The notes under the pieces were generated by a model. That model was not told the DNA's origin. It saw nothing but the letters and a program-made list of their open reading frames with translations, and made no database searches. A program made the translations under genes and the position numbers. Positions 9,532 to 18,645 of a stretch of DNA of 22,479 nucleotides are shown here, piece after piece. Each line of letters begins with the position of its first letter. Positions within the stretch are counted from its first letter, which is position 1. Source of the DNA: Pigoraptor vietnamica (lineage: Eukaryota; Opisthokonta; Filasterea). The DNA lies in contig CALSCQ010001544.1 in the NCBI GenBank assembly GCA_943704525.1, forward strand, positions 1-22,479, given 5' to 3'.

Positions 9532-11379
9532 ATGGAGAAGAGCGCGACGATTCTCGTGACGGGCTCCAATGGCATGGTGGGCCGCCACCTTGTCAAGACG
9601 CTGCGGGAACAGGGCTACACGAAGGTGATTGCGCACACGCGCGCCGACTGCGACCTGGAGGATGCGAAGGCCACCGACGAGTACTTTGCGCGCCTGCGAC
9701 CGGACTATGCCTTCCTTATTGCGGCGCTGGTGGGTGGCATCAAGGCGAACATGTCGGACCCCGTGGGATTCCTCGCACGCAACCTGCGCATCGAGGTCAA
9801 CACGTACGAGGCGTGCCACAAGCACAAGGTGCGCAAGGTGCTCTACCTCGGCAGCTCGTGCATCTACCCGCGAGAGTGCCCGCAGCCGATGAAGGTGCGT
9901 GCAATGCGATATCGTACAAAAATTTCTCGTTGAGCAACTGGTCCCTGGTCTGTTGTGTGCCCGTATGAATTGCTTTTGCTCAGTGGCTTTAGTGTGTGCG
10001 TGAAGACAATTCGCTCGGACTCGCTTTGGCTGACTGCGCGGCGTCGCAGGAGGAATATCTCATGACGGGGCCTGTGGAGCCCACGAACGAGGGCTATGCG
10101 CTCGCCAAGATTTGTGGCTTGAAGCTCGCCGAATATTATTCTCGTGAGCAATTTGCGCGTCTGTCAGCGTGAGAGTGCTTTGTTTGTAACATGCGCATGT
10201 ATCGGCGTGAGAGTGCTTTGTGTGCCAGCGTTAGAGTGTTTTGGAAAGATACACATGTATCAGCGTGAGAGAAAGATGCGTGTGTGTCTGTGTGCGAGTG
10301 TTTGGTGTGTGCACGTGTGGCGCGTGGGAGCGTTTTGTGTAACATGTGCATGTATCGGCGTGAGAGTAATGCACATGTATCAGCGTGCGAGTAAGATGCG
10401 CGTGTGCGAGTGTTTGGTGTGCACGTGTGGCGCGTGGGAGCATTTGTACGTGCTTCATGCCTGACGCGGCGTCCTGCAGGCCAGTACGGCATGTGCATCG
10501 TGTGTCCGATGCCCTGCAACATCTACGGCGAGGGCGACCACTTTGATCTCGAGAAGAGCCACGTCTTGTCCGCGCTTGTCAAGCGATTTGTGGATGCCAA
10601 AAACAGCGGCGCCCGTGGGTACCTCTGCAATACGCATTACTGTTGGTGTGGGGACGTCCTCGGAAGTTTGCAAGCGCGTGTGCGTGTTCCTGCATTGACG
10701 GGCCTGTTCTCGTCGCCTGCCGCGCGCAGCCTCGGTGACGCTGTGGGGCACCGGCACCGCCCGTCGCGAGTTTGTGAACGTCATTGACGTGACGCGCTGC
10801 ATGCTGTGGATGATGGAGCACGTGACCACGCCGGACATCCACAACCTCGGCCCTGGCACGGACGTGTCCATTAAGGAGCTCGCCGAGCTTATTGCGGCAA
10901 AGGTCAACTATGCAGGTGCGCCTCCGCTTGCGTATTGCTGCCAGTTTGTTTTTTTGGTCGGTCTATTGTACGTGTTCGTGTATGTGTCCCGAGGTACGCT
11001 ATTGTACGTGTTCGTGTATGTGCGTGTGCGTATGCGCGCGCTGTGTGAGTGAAGTGTGCGTACGAGCCTAATGTATCACTTGCGTGTGTGTAGTATTTGT
11101 GCATTCGTGCGTGCATGCCCATGTGTGCGCGTGTGTGTTCTGTTAGCCGTTTACAAGTGCGTTCTCCACGTGACCACCATTGTTAACACCATGCCACTGA
11201 CACGCGGCGCAGGCACCATCGAGTGGGACCACACCAAGCCCGACGGCATGATGCGCAAGTGCCTCGAGGTGTCCAAGTTGCGCGCCAAGGGATTTTCCAC
11301 GGAGGTCGCCCTCAGCGACGGCATCGACGCCGTCATTGCCGAATACCACGCCGTGCTTGCGGGTGCAAAGGCGCACTAG
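9532..11379 (+). CDS. GFUS: GDP-L-fucose synthase (GDP-4-keto-6-deoxymannose epimerase/reductase)
   Basis: Converts GDP-4-keto-6-deoxy-D-mannose to GDP-L-fucose with NADPH, the last step of de novo GDP-fucose synthesis in the cytosol. Five exons, 9532-9894, 10050-10143, 10480-10614, 10730-10915 and 11213-11379, give 314 residues against about 321 in E. coli and human. All expected SDR features are present: the nucleotide-binding TGSNGMVG (Gly11, 14, 17), [15 protein letters not shown] with Ser108/Ser109 and Cys110, the catalytic Tyr137-x3-Lys141 in GYALAK, and His180 in [26 protein letters not shown] and the C-terminal [19 protein letters not shown] complete the substrate pocket. Each intron falls where the family sequence needs joining, e.g. 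SR|QYG and SGA|PSVTLWG. The second and fourth introns contain short tandem repeats. The gene is followed on the same strand by a glycosyltransferase-like gene that could be functionally connected. Confidence 0.97.
10160..10445 (+). repeat. Degenerate minisatellite in GDP-fucose synthase intron 2
   Basis: The word CAGCGTGAGAGTG or close variants recurs at about 10165, 10203, 10226, 10261, 10355 and 10381, often preceded by ACATGTAT. A longer block, GTGCGAGTGTTTGGTGTG through GGCGCGTGGGAGC, occurs near 10291 and again near 10403. Together they fill most of the 336-nt intron 10144-10479. The repeat is GT-rich on the transcribed-sense strand, as in other introns here. Confidence 0.75.
10963..11022 (+). 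repeat. 36-bp-period direct repeat in GDP-fucose synthase intron 4
   Basis: A 24-bp stretch beginning CTATTGTACGTGTTCG occurs at 10963-10986 and again at 10999-11022. It lies inside the intron 10916-11212 and leads into a GTGTGCGT-rich segment. No coding role is seen. Confidence 0.8.
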
Positions 11380-11743
11380 GCGGGTGGACGTGCGATTGAA
11401 CAAAAAATGCGGACAATTGCCGCTTGCGCCTTTGCGGCCTTGATAGGAATGCCTCGAGGTGCGAAACACGCCGCACAGAAGGCGCGCATTAACACACAGT
11501 GAGAACAGCGGTCCCGTCGCCGCCACAGCCACACGCACACATTGCAGCGCCGCACGAGTGCATGACTATTCCTTTTTTTCTGTCAATTTCACTTCGAACT
11601 GTGACAGTGACAGTCACTGTGGCTCGGCTAGTGTGATCACGGCGCTCCACTTCGGCGAGGTGACCGCCAGTCCCATGTCCCACAGCACCTGACCCCAGCG
11701 CCCATTCAGAAGAACGCAGCATGCACACCGAAAAAGCGCCAAC
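11380..11743. other. Intergenic region between GDP-fucose synthase and the SDR-GT gene
   Basis: 364 bp on the plus strand. The left part is the 3' flank of GDP-fucose synthase, with GGACAATTGCCGC at 11411 that resembles the GACAATTGC words in the DRC3 3' UTR. The centre has a T-run followed by a perfect inverted repeat (11604-11620). The right part is the promoter or leader of the next gene and contains a short upstream open frame. No TATA box stands out. Confidence 0.45.
11604..11620. promoter_or_regulatory. Perfect 8-bp inverted repeat with 1-nt spacer
   Basis: ACAGTGAC A GTCACTGT is a perfect dyad about 125 bp upstream of the SDR-GT start codon, with an extra half-site copy (GTGACAG) overlapping its left arm. 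A dimeric transcription-factor site is the simplest reading, but no factor can be named. Confidence 0.4.
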
Positions 11744-11762
11744 ATGGCCCTCTCTCGGGTGA
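11721..11762 (+). promoter_or_regulatory. Upstream ORF overlapping the SDR-GT start codon
   Basis: An ATG 23 nt before the chosen start opens a 13-codon frame (MHTEKAPTWPSLG) that ends after, and out of frame with, the main ATG. If transcription starts upstream of 11721, this overlapping frame would reduce initiation at 11744. The main ATG has the better +4 G context (AACATGG). Confidence 0.4.
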
Positions 11763-14400
11763 CCAGCAACACGAGGGTGCGTCTGACGCTCCTCGTGGCC
11801 GTGTCCGTTTTCGCCGGCTTCTTCACTGCGCGGCAACTGCCGAATCGCAACTCCCTCGTGACCAGCGCAGCCCAATCGCAAGCAGAATCGCCACGCGCCG
11901 CATCAGAATTGCGCGCTGAAATCGCCGCGCTTTCGCATCAGCTCGTCGACTTGCACGCGCACGTGGCCAAGTTGACGACGGCACAGGGCTTAGGCGGCAA
12001 ACCCGCGCCAATTCCGCGTCCCGCTGCCCATGGCAACTCTCATGTTGGCGGAAGCGGCGACGCCGAGCAGAAGAAAAGCCCGGACCACGCGCTTTCAGGG
12101 TCCAGCGTAGTCCGCTTTTCGCACAGCAGCACAAGCGAGCCGCTGGCCAGCACCACGGTACCTGCGGTGCGCGCGAGTACGGCGCCGCCAGCTTCCACTC
12201 ATGCGACCGCAGACCTAGGTAAGCCGCATTCTTGCATTAGCTGTTGTGCAAAGCCCCCCGGGCTGAGTGCAGCCATTATGACTGCCCACCGCGCGCGTTC
12301 GCTGTCGTGCGCGAACTCACGCGGGCGACTGATGCACCGGCGTGAGCAGGTTCTGATGCGGACGTATCGATGGGCGACGCAGCGCCCTTGACGGACGAAG
12401 AGGAGTACTGGCTGAACACAACTGCGCCGCGCAACGCTTCCCGGCACTACGGCTTCGACCCCCCGCCAGACGACGGAAGTGCCATTGTGCCGAGGCGCGG
12501 CACGTGCTTTCAGCGGGGCGAAGTGGAGGTCCTGCGGGCGTACCAGAAGGCGGCCGCGCAACCGTCCGTCGTTCTAGTGCTCGGGGGCGGTGGGCCGCTG
12601 GGACGCGCCCTCGTGTCGTCGATGGAGACGCTCGGCAAGCGCGTGCTGAACGTGCCGTCGAAGCTGATGCTCGACCTTCAGTTTGCCTCTGACACGGCGC
12701 TGGCGCACCATCTGGGCGGCGTGCGCATCGAGCTCGCGTTCCTGCTCGCGTGGAACTACCAGCCGGACGCGGAGAACGCCGCGATGGTTGCGAACGTCGT
12801 GCGCTACCTCAACTCGAGGCGAATTCCCTTTGTCTTCTTCAGCACGGTGCACGCGGCGACCAAGACGCTCCCCTTTGGCGCTTCCAAGGCCGCCGCCGAG
12901 GAACGCGTCTTCAATGTCGGTGGGGGGCACGTCGTGCGATTGCCGGACGTGTTTGGCGTCGAGGACTGGCACGTGGGCGACTCGAAGCTCCACTACATTG
13001 GCGCCGTTTTGAACAAGTGCGTGCGCGGAGACACGGCGCCCATCGCACCCGACTTCAAGATGGACCTGCTGGGCGCGCCGCGGGCCGCTCTCTTTGCGGA
13101 GGACGTCGCGGACGCCATCGTCCGCGCGGCGTTCGCGGGGGAGGGCAACACCTTTGCCTCGATGCCCATACTGTCCACCGTGGTGCCGTCGGGTGATGGC
13201 TGGACGACCGCGGCGGGCGTGGCGCTGGCCATTAACGACGCGTGGCGCGCGCTGTCGTCCGAGTGGCAAGCGCAGGGCGAAGTTGCCGATTGCGTTCCAC
13301 AGCGCGAGGTCGAATCTCTGAGGAACCACGCGCCATGGACGGGAGGGATCGGCGACGTTCCGAAGGCCCAGGGGGTCGTGCTGCGTGTGTCCGCGTCGGC
13401 GCCGTTGCGAGACCGCATTTCGGACCTTCTGCGCCTCTACCACGACAGGTACCTGACGTGGAAGGAAGTGGCGGAGCGACCTTACGTGAGTTTTATAACG
13501 GGCGTGCGCGCGGACGACTACGCCGGGAACATAATGGATCGCGTTCAGATTGCCATCGATGTCGTGGCCCACTTTTGCGACATGTACATGGTGTCGTACG
13601 AGCTGCTGTTGGTTGAGTGGAATCCGCTGCCCGACCGCCCTGCCGCGCGCGAACTTGTAATCCCGGCATCAATGCGCGGCCGCGTGCGTTTCATTACGGT
13701 GCCGCCTTCGGTCCACGCGTCGCTCGGCTGCCAAGCGAAAATGCTGGACATGTGGGCGAAGAACGTGGGCATGCGGCGGGCGAAGGGCGAGTACCTACTC
13801 AGCTTCATTCCGGACTCGCTGTGGGACGAGAGCATTTTCGAGTCGTTTGCGCTGCGACGGCTTTCGCCGGACACTCTCTACCTCGGATCCCGCTTCATGA
13901 CGGAAGCCGCAATGTCGACAGACGTTCGCGTGCTTGGTCCGGGTGCCGTGCTTGCGTGGGTGCGAGACCGTGCGTTGCGCAACCCCGAGGATCGCGCACG
14001 ACGGGACTCGCAGTATGCGCTGTACGGTCGCAATCGGCCCGCGAGCCAGCACAGCGAGGCAACAACCGTTGCTCCGGGGGACTTTGTGCTGGCGCACCGC
14101 GGCGTCATCGCAAACAAGATCCGCGGCTACGTCGAGACGTGCGACGTGCGTCACGTGGACGCCCTCTTTATCTACCAGGCGTTTCACAAGGGGCTCGCCG
14201 TGTCGTACATCGGCGACATTTACCACCAGCGTCACACTGTGATGGAGTCGCTCCACTTCCCCGTCGACAAGAAGGTCATGGCGCGCATGCTGGAGGACGC
14301 GTCGTGCGCGGGCATAGTCCGCATGCAGCTCGTGCGCCTGCTTGCGACGGACGGGGACTGGGGCTTCAGGAGGGAAGTGTTCGTGGAGACTGCCATTTGA
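11744..14400 (+). CDS. Membrane-anchored SDR-glycosyltransferase fusion protein
   Basis: Two exons, 11744-12218 and 12350-14400 (phase 1 intron of 131 nt), give 841 residues. Residues about 13-28 form one hydrophobic segment after a short basic N-terminus, the layout of a Golgi type II signal anchor, followed by a Ser/Thr/Pro/Ala-rich stem to about 160. Residues about 230-480 look like an extended SDR (nucleotide-sugar epimerase) fold: LGGGGPLGRAL carries GxxGxxG near 237-243 and FVFFSTVHAA the strand before the active site. The usual YxxxK is FGASK (Phe334, Lys338), so the catalytic Tyr is absent. Residues about 535-805 resemble a GT-A glycosyltransferase-like domain, with PYVSFITGVRADDY, YELLLVEWNPLPDRP, VRFITVPPSVHA, MWAKNVGMRRAKGEYLLSF and PDSLWDE where a DxD-type site would lie. 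Acceptor and donor are unknown. Lies 365 bp after GDP-fucose synthase on the same strand; no frame interruptions. Confidence 0.8.
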
Positions 14401-14691
14401 CCGACTAAAGAACCCGTCTTGTCCATCGGGCGAAGTGGCACCCGTCGTGGGAACACGAGATGGTGCCGCGCAGGCAACTGAAAGCACCGGCAGCAGTGAC
14501 AACCTTAATGGACAGTCCGGACAGTCAGCGATGTCCTGATGACGTCGCCTCCAACTGCACTCCTCTACACACACAGTCGTCGGACACACACACTTGAGCG
14601 CATCGTGCTTGCACACAGAACGGGCAAAGCAGGGGCTGCGTAGATCTGACCACCGGTCGCGTCCGCAGGGGCTTGCGGGGACTGAGCCACC

Positions 14692-15099
14692 ATGGCACTG
14701 CGCCTCGCTCCGATGGACGACGTGTCACGCAACGCCCTTGCGTTTGCTGCGACGACGCTCGCGTTCATTTCCATGCAGTTCATCTTCTCCATGTATTATG
14801 TCGACCTCTTTCTCAATGTCTACGGCGTGTCCAAGTGGTGGTTCTACGTGTCGCAGGTGCGTCACACGCAAAATTGCGCGCGAGTTACTCCATCGCAGGC
14901 ACTGTCGGCATCAACAGCATTGGGTTGTAACGTGCGTGACCTTTGTTTGCAGACGCTGTATCTCGTATGGAATGCGGTCAACGACCCCCTTTTCGGCTGG
15001 CTTCAAGACATGAGCACCTCGCCGGGGCGGCGACAGCAGGTGCGAGTTGGACGTCTGCTTGTGTATATATTTGCGTGCGCATGCGTGCGTGCGTGTGTG

Positions 15100-15130
<31 letters not shown>

Positions 15131-16865
15131 TGTGTGTGCGTGTGTGTGCGTGCGTGCGTGTGTGTGCGTGTGTGTGTGCGTGCGTGTGTGTGTGTGTGCG
15201 TGTGTGTGTGTGCGTGCGTGTGTGTGCGTGCGTGTGTGTGTGTGTTTGTGTGTGCGCGCGTGCGCGTGTGTGCGTGTGTATGCGTGCGTGCGTGTGTGTT
15301 TGTGTGCGTGCGCGTGTGTGTCACATGTATGACGCATGTGTATGCGCAATGCGCGCGCCTTCTTGCTCGCGCGTGATTCTAAAGCCCCTCGGCGTCTCTA
15401 CGTGCGCTCCGTAGGCTATTCTGCGGGGCGCGCCTCTCTTTGCGCTCAGCTTCCTTGTTCCGTGGTTTGACCTCGGGGGAGGGAGCGAACTGCTCACCGG
15501 GCTACACATGCTCTTTGCGCTGTGGTGGGTTGGTGATGTCTTGCCATGTGCCTTGACAACGGCGGTCGTGAGTGCCCGCGTCACGTGCTGATGCAATAGC
15601 GCACCACAGCTTTTGGGATTGCATGTACACGTACGTTGTGCTTGCGCAATGCGCGCTCTTCGCCGAGATTTCGCCCAACATTGAGGATCGCACGCGCGTG
15701 CTGCAGTTCAGCCAGGTGGGTAAAACGATGCGTCGTCCCCCCCCCCCCCCCCCCCCCCGGGTCCCCTCTGCCCTACATGTGCAGTATGCCAGTACTGCGA
15801 GTAGCCAACGCGATGTTGCCTTGACTTGACCACTGTACAATTGCGCTTGCATGCACGTGCCTTGCGCAGGCGGCGTCCATGCTGGGCTCGTGCAGCGTGT
15901 TTGTGGCTCACGCCGTCTGGGACAAGACGAACCTCGTTCCGTTCCGCGTCATGTGCGTTGTTGTCGCTGCGGTTGCGTATCTGTGCTTCAGATACACGGG
16001 CCTCCACGCAAAGACGCACCCGCACTTCCGGCCCACCGAGTCGCCCGACAAGGCCGGCGGGGACGGTGGAAGCCTGCGCGCGTTCGCCCGGCTGACGCTT
16101 GAGATTGTGCGCCAGCGCAACTTTCTTCTCTTCGTCGGCATGAACTTTCTTCAGATTTTCCACTCGACATTCGCCTCGAGCTTCTACACTATTTTTGAGG
16201 ACTCGCTGTTGGGACCGCCGAGCTCGAGCATGTCGCGTGCGGCGCGCACGGTGATCGCGGGTGCGTCCGGCGCCATTCCGCAGACGACAGTGCTGTTTCT
16301 CTCGCCGCTTCTCGCCACCGTGGGCTCGTACGCCATCATACGGTCGTCGTTCGTTGTGAAGGTCGCCCTAGGAGTCGCCTTCTTCTTCGTCGCGCAGACG
16401 CTCTCCGTCGCGTCGTCCGTGTCGTCGTACGCGGCTGCCGCGGTGCTGGCGTACATGGTGGTTAACAGGACGATCGCAGAGGGCACCTTTGCGCTCTTCA
16501 ATCTGAGCCTCGCGGACATCATCGACGCGGATGTACAGGCGAACCGCCGCGCCGCGCCCATTTCGAGCATGTTCTTTGGGACCAACGCGCTGTTCACGAA
16601 GCCCGCGCAGTCTCTCTCCCCGATGCTCGTCCTCGCCGTGCTTGCGGACAGCGGATACGTCGGCGATTTGGCCGCGCCGGGCGTCTCGCGGGGGCCCGTG
16701 GATGGCCCCGTGCGCTCGGCCATGCTTTATCTCCTGTGCGCCGTGCCCGTCGTGTGCGGCGTGGGCCAGTACTGGCTGTGGTCGGGATACACGCTCCGCT
16801 CACCGCAGCGCCTAAAGCCGATATCGCTGGCTGCCGCCGCACAGCAGGAACTAATGGACGTGTAA
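14692..16865 (+). CDS. MFS transporter, MFSD13A/TMEM180-like
   Basis: Polytopic membrane protein of the major facilitator/GPH-like superfamily; the substrate of the MFSD13A (TMEM180) family is not established. Five exons, 14692-14856, 14953-15039, 15415-15524, 15610-15715 and 15870-16865, give 487 residues. The start has a perfect GCCACCATGG context, 291 bp after the previous stop in a stretch where I see no other feature. Landmarks are [43 protein letters not shown] (the MFS loop 2-3 signature region), [22 protein letters not shown] joined across intron 2, [21 protein letters not shown], and [19 protein letters not shown] in the second half. About ten to twelve hydrophobic helices can be picked out. 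Intron 2 (15040-15414) holds a long GT tract and intron 4 (15716-15869) a 22-base C run, both prone to length error. It may share a pathway with the two sugar-related genes upstream, but only adjacency suggests it. Confidence 0.88.
15082..15332 (+). repeat. (GT)n/(GCGT)n tract in MFS intron 2
   Basis: About 250 bp of alternating GT with frequent GC steps, filling two thirds of the intron 15040-15414. It is open in several frames on both strands and produces spurious Cys/Val or His/Thr repeat frames that are not genes. Such a tract is expected to be length-polymorphic and able to form Z-DNA. Confidence 0.9.
15737..15758 (+). repeat. 22-base cytosine homopolymer in MFS intron 4
   Basis: A run of 22 C residues, followed by GGGTCCCC, within intron 15716-15869, 21 bases after the donor. 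G-runs on the opposite strand could form a quadruplex. The exact length is uncertain in most sequencing methods. Confidence 0.9.
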
Positions 16866-17019
16866 GGCGCAGGTACTGGCGTGTACGCAGAAGTGGCGTG
16901 CGTGTGCGTGCGGGTGGCTGGCCACAATAATACATTACATTATCCATTTAAGGGCCTTCATTGAGCACGAGCAACCGCCATAGTGAAGCCGCACGCGCCC
17001 CTGTCATCTGCGAACGAGC

Positions 17020-18251
17020 TCACTCCTCCTTTTCGGCGAGGCGCTGCGTTTCGCGGGAGCCGCCGTAGAGTCCGCCGGCGTCCTTCTCGCCCATCCTCGA
17101 CTGCAGCTTGGCCTCGCGCCACAGCTCGACGGGGTCAACGGGGGCGGACGGCTCCCGCTCGGTGAAATGACGGTCGAAATCGCCGCGGAGCACCTTGAGC
17201 GCAACCATTTCCTCGTGTATTTCCTTGGATGTGCGCACGCCCTGCAGCGCAATGGAGCGTCAGTGGCGAGAACAGGGCATTGCGCTTTCACGGCATGCCG
17301 GTGATAGTGGAGACAGCAGGTCGACAGACCAGAAACAAACGCGGGACATACGTGCGAGGACAGCAGGCGCGAGGGCCCATCGTAGGGCAACCCACCAGCT
17401 TACGGATGAGCGGGAGGGGCGGGCACCACCCGTAGAGCGCGTGGTTGAGGAGAAAGACGGCGCTGATAAATGTGAACAGCCGGAAGAACCCGCCGAGAAG
17501 GAGCGTGCTAATGCCCACAACCGAGGCCATCAGCTCCAGGACGCGCTCCGTGTCCCACTCGGCCTCAAGCTGCGCGGCACACCGCCCCGGTGAGTCGTGA
17601 GCTTGCATTGGCCAACCAACAGGAAGGTGGTGCCTTTACAAGCAGCAGGCTGAAGACACTCTGAGCGTACCTGGCGGATGCGGTCGGTGATGCTGCCGGC
17701 ACTCTCGCCGCGGTAGCGCGCCAGTGCGGCCAGCGTACGCCCCTTCACACGGGAGACGGGGAAGGGTAAGGGGGAAGGCATTGTTGAGACCAAATTTCCC
17801 ACGGCCACGCACGCGAATCCAAATAGCACACCGGGATGCGACCTACGTTTGCCCCATAACAACCAGCCATGCACACCTGAATCTCCTCAAGGTCGTTCTG
17901 GTGCGTGCTGCGCTCCACGCGCTCGTCGGTCCCGGGAAGCGCCTTCATCTTGCTCGCTGTCTCATGCAGCGCGACGCGCGCGTGTTCGCCCAGTCGCGCC
18001 GCGTGCTGTCCCGCGGCACCGAGCACCTTCTCCGCCGTTGCGCCCGTGCGAGCCTTGAGGGAGTTGAGGGAGGGCGCCGTCTTCGCGCTCTCGCGGGGCT
18101 GCTCGGGGCGCTGCTCACGCTGGGGCTGCTGCTCACGCTGGGGCTGCTGCTCACGCTGGGGCTGCTGCTCGCGATGGGGCTGCTGCTGCTCAGGGCGCTG
18201 CTCGTGGAGCGCGTGCTTGTACTCTCCGGTCGCGGGGCCTTCGGTCGCCAT
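17020..18251 (-). CDS. DUF2892-like two-helix membrane protein
   Basis: Four exons on the minus strand, 18251-17877, 17742-17671, 17569-17396 and 17241-17020, all at phase 0, give 280 residues. Residues about 18-50 are a Gln/Arg/Glu-rich repeat built on QREQQP. Residues about 60-170 are mostly helical and charged or amphipathic. Two hydrophobic helices follow (about 163-178 and 181-195), then GWCPPLPLIRKLGVRT, EIHEEMVALKVLRGDF and a charged tail. From memory, the helix pair with GWCPP and the RT..EI...ALK.LRGDF motif match bacterial DUF2892/YgaP-type membrane proteins, whose function is unknown. Intron 1 ends with AAG instead of CAG. The start at 18251 was chosen for its CCCCATGG context; an open frame continues upstream to 18512 but looks non-coding. 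Converges on the MFS gene with 154 bp between stops and lies downstream of MYSM1 on the same strand. Confidence 0.72.
18111..18178 (-). repeat. 18-bp coding tandem repeat (QREQQP)
   Basis: An 18-bp unit (CTGCTGCTCACGCTGGGG on the plus strand) is repeated three times nearly exactly with a degenerate fourth copy. Because 18 is a multiple of three, it encodes an in-frame QREQQP repeat near the N-terminus of the DUF2892-like protein. Copy number is likely to vary between alleles. Confidence 0.85.
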
Positions 18252-18645
18252 GGGGTCGATGAAGTGCGGAGGCCAACGAATGGCTGCAGGCGCGCACATG
18301 CCTGCAGCCCTTTGACACAGATGCCCCCGGGTCCAACGCCGCCATGGCACGTTCAGAGTGCAAGCGGCGGAATGCGCACAATGAAACGCAGTTCTCCCTC
18401 CGGCACTCGCAACAAGAAGACACAAAAGCAATGTTCGGCTGGAATGCCACGCACGCCCGTTGCACCGGGTCCACGGACACGGTGTCGCGTGATCTCGTTC
18501 CAGTCCTGCCAATAGCGTTCCTTTTCCCTATTTTTTTTTTTTCTTTTCTCTTTTTTTCTTTTTTCCGTTACAATTTTCTTCTTCTTCTTTTTGGTTGCGA
18601 CACGCAAAGACAAGACGAGACAACGCAGCAAACGCCAAAGTGAAA
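18252..18645. other. Region between the MYSM1-like and DUF2892-like genes
   Basis: 394 bp holding the 3' UTR of the MYSM1-like gene and the promoter or leader of the DUF2892-like gene, both on the minus strand. A polypyrimidine stretch on the plus strand (18528-18594) reads as A/G-rich sequence on the transcribed-sense strand just after the MYSM1 stop. Open frames here do not resemble proteins. No polyadenylation signal is clear. Confidence 0.5.

Noticed and set aside
12574-13572. Long minus-strand open frame of 332 codons opposite the SDR-GT gene
   Set aside because: Its composition (Arg, His and Val rich, no domain) is what GC-rich coding sequence gives on the opposite strand; the plus strand has clear domain homology.
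14978-15376. His/Thr- and Cys/Val-repeat open frames on both strands
   Set aside because: They are translations of the GT tract in MFS intron 2.
18528-18594. Poly(A)-like tail of a retroposed element (A-rich on the minus strand)
   Set aside because: The tract is a mix of A and G with no element body or target-site duplication seen; it reads as the 3' UTR of the MYSM1-like gene.
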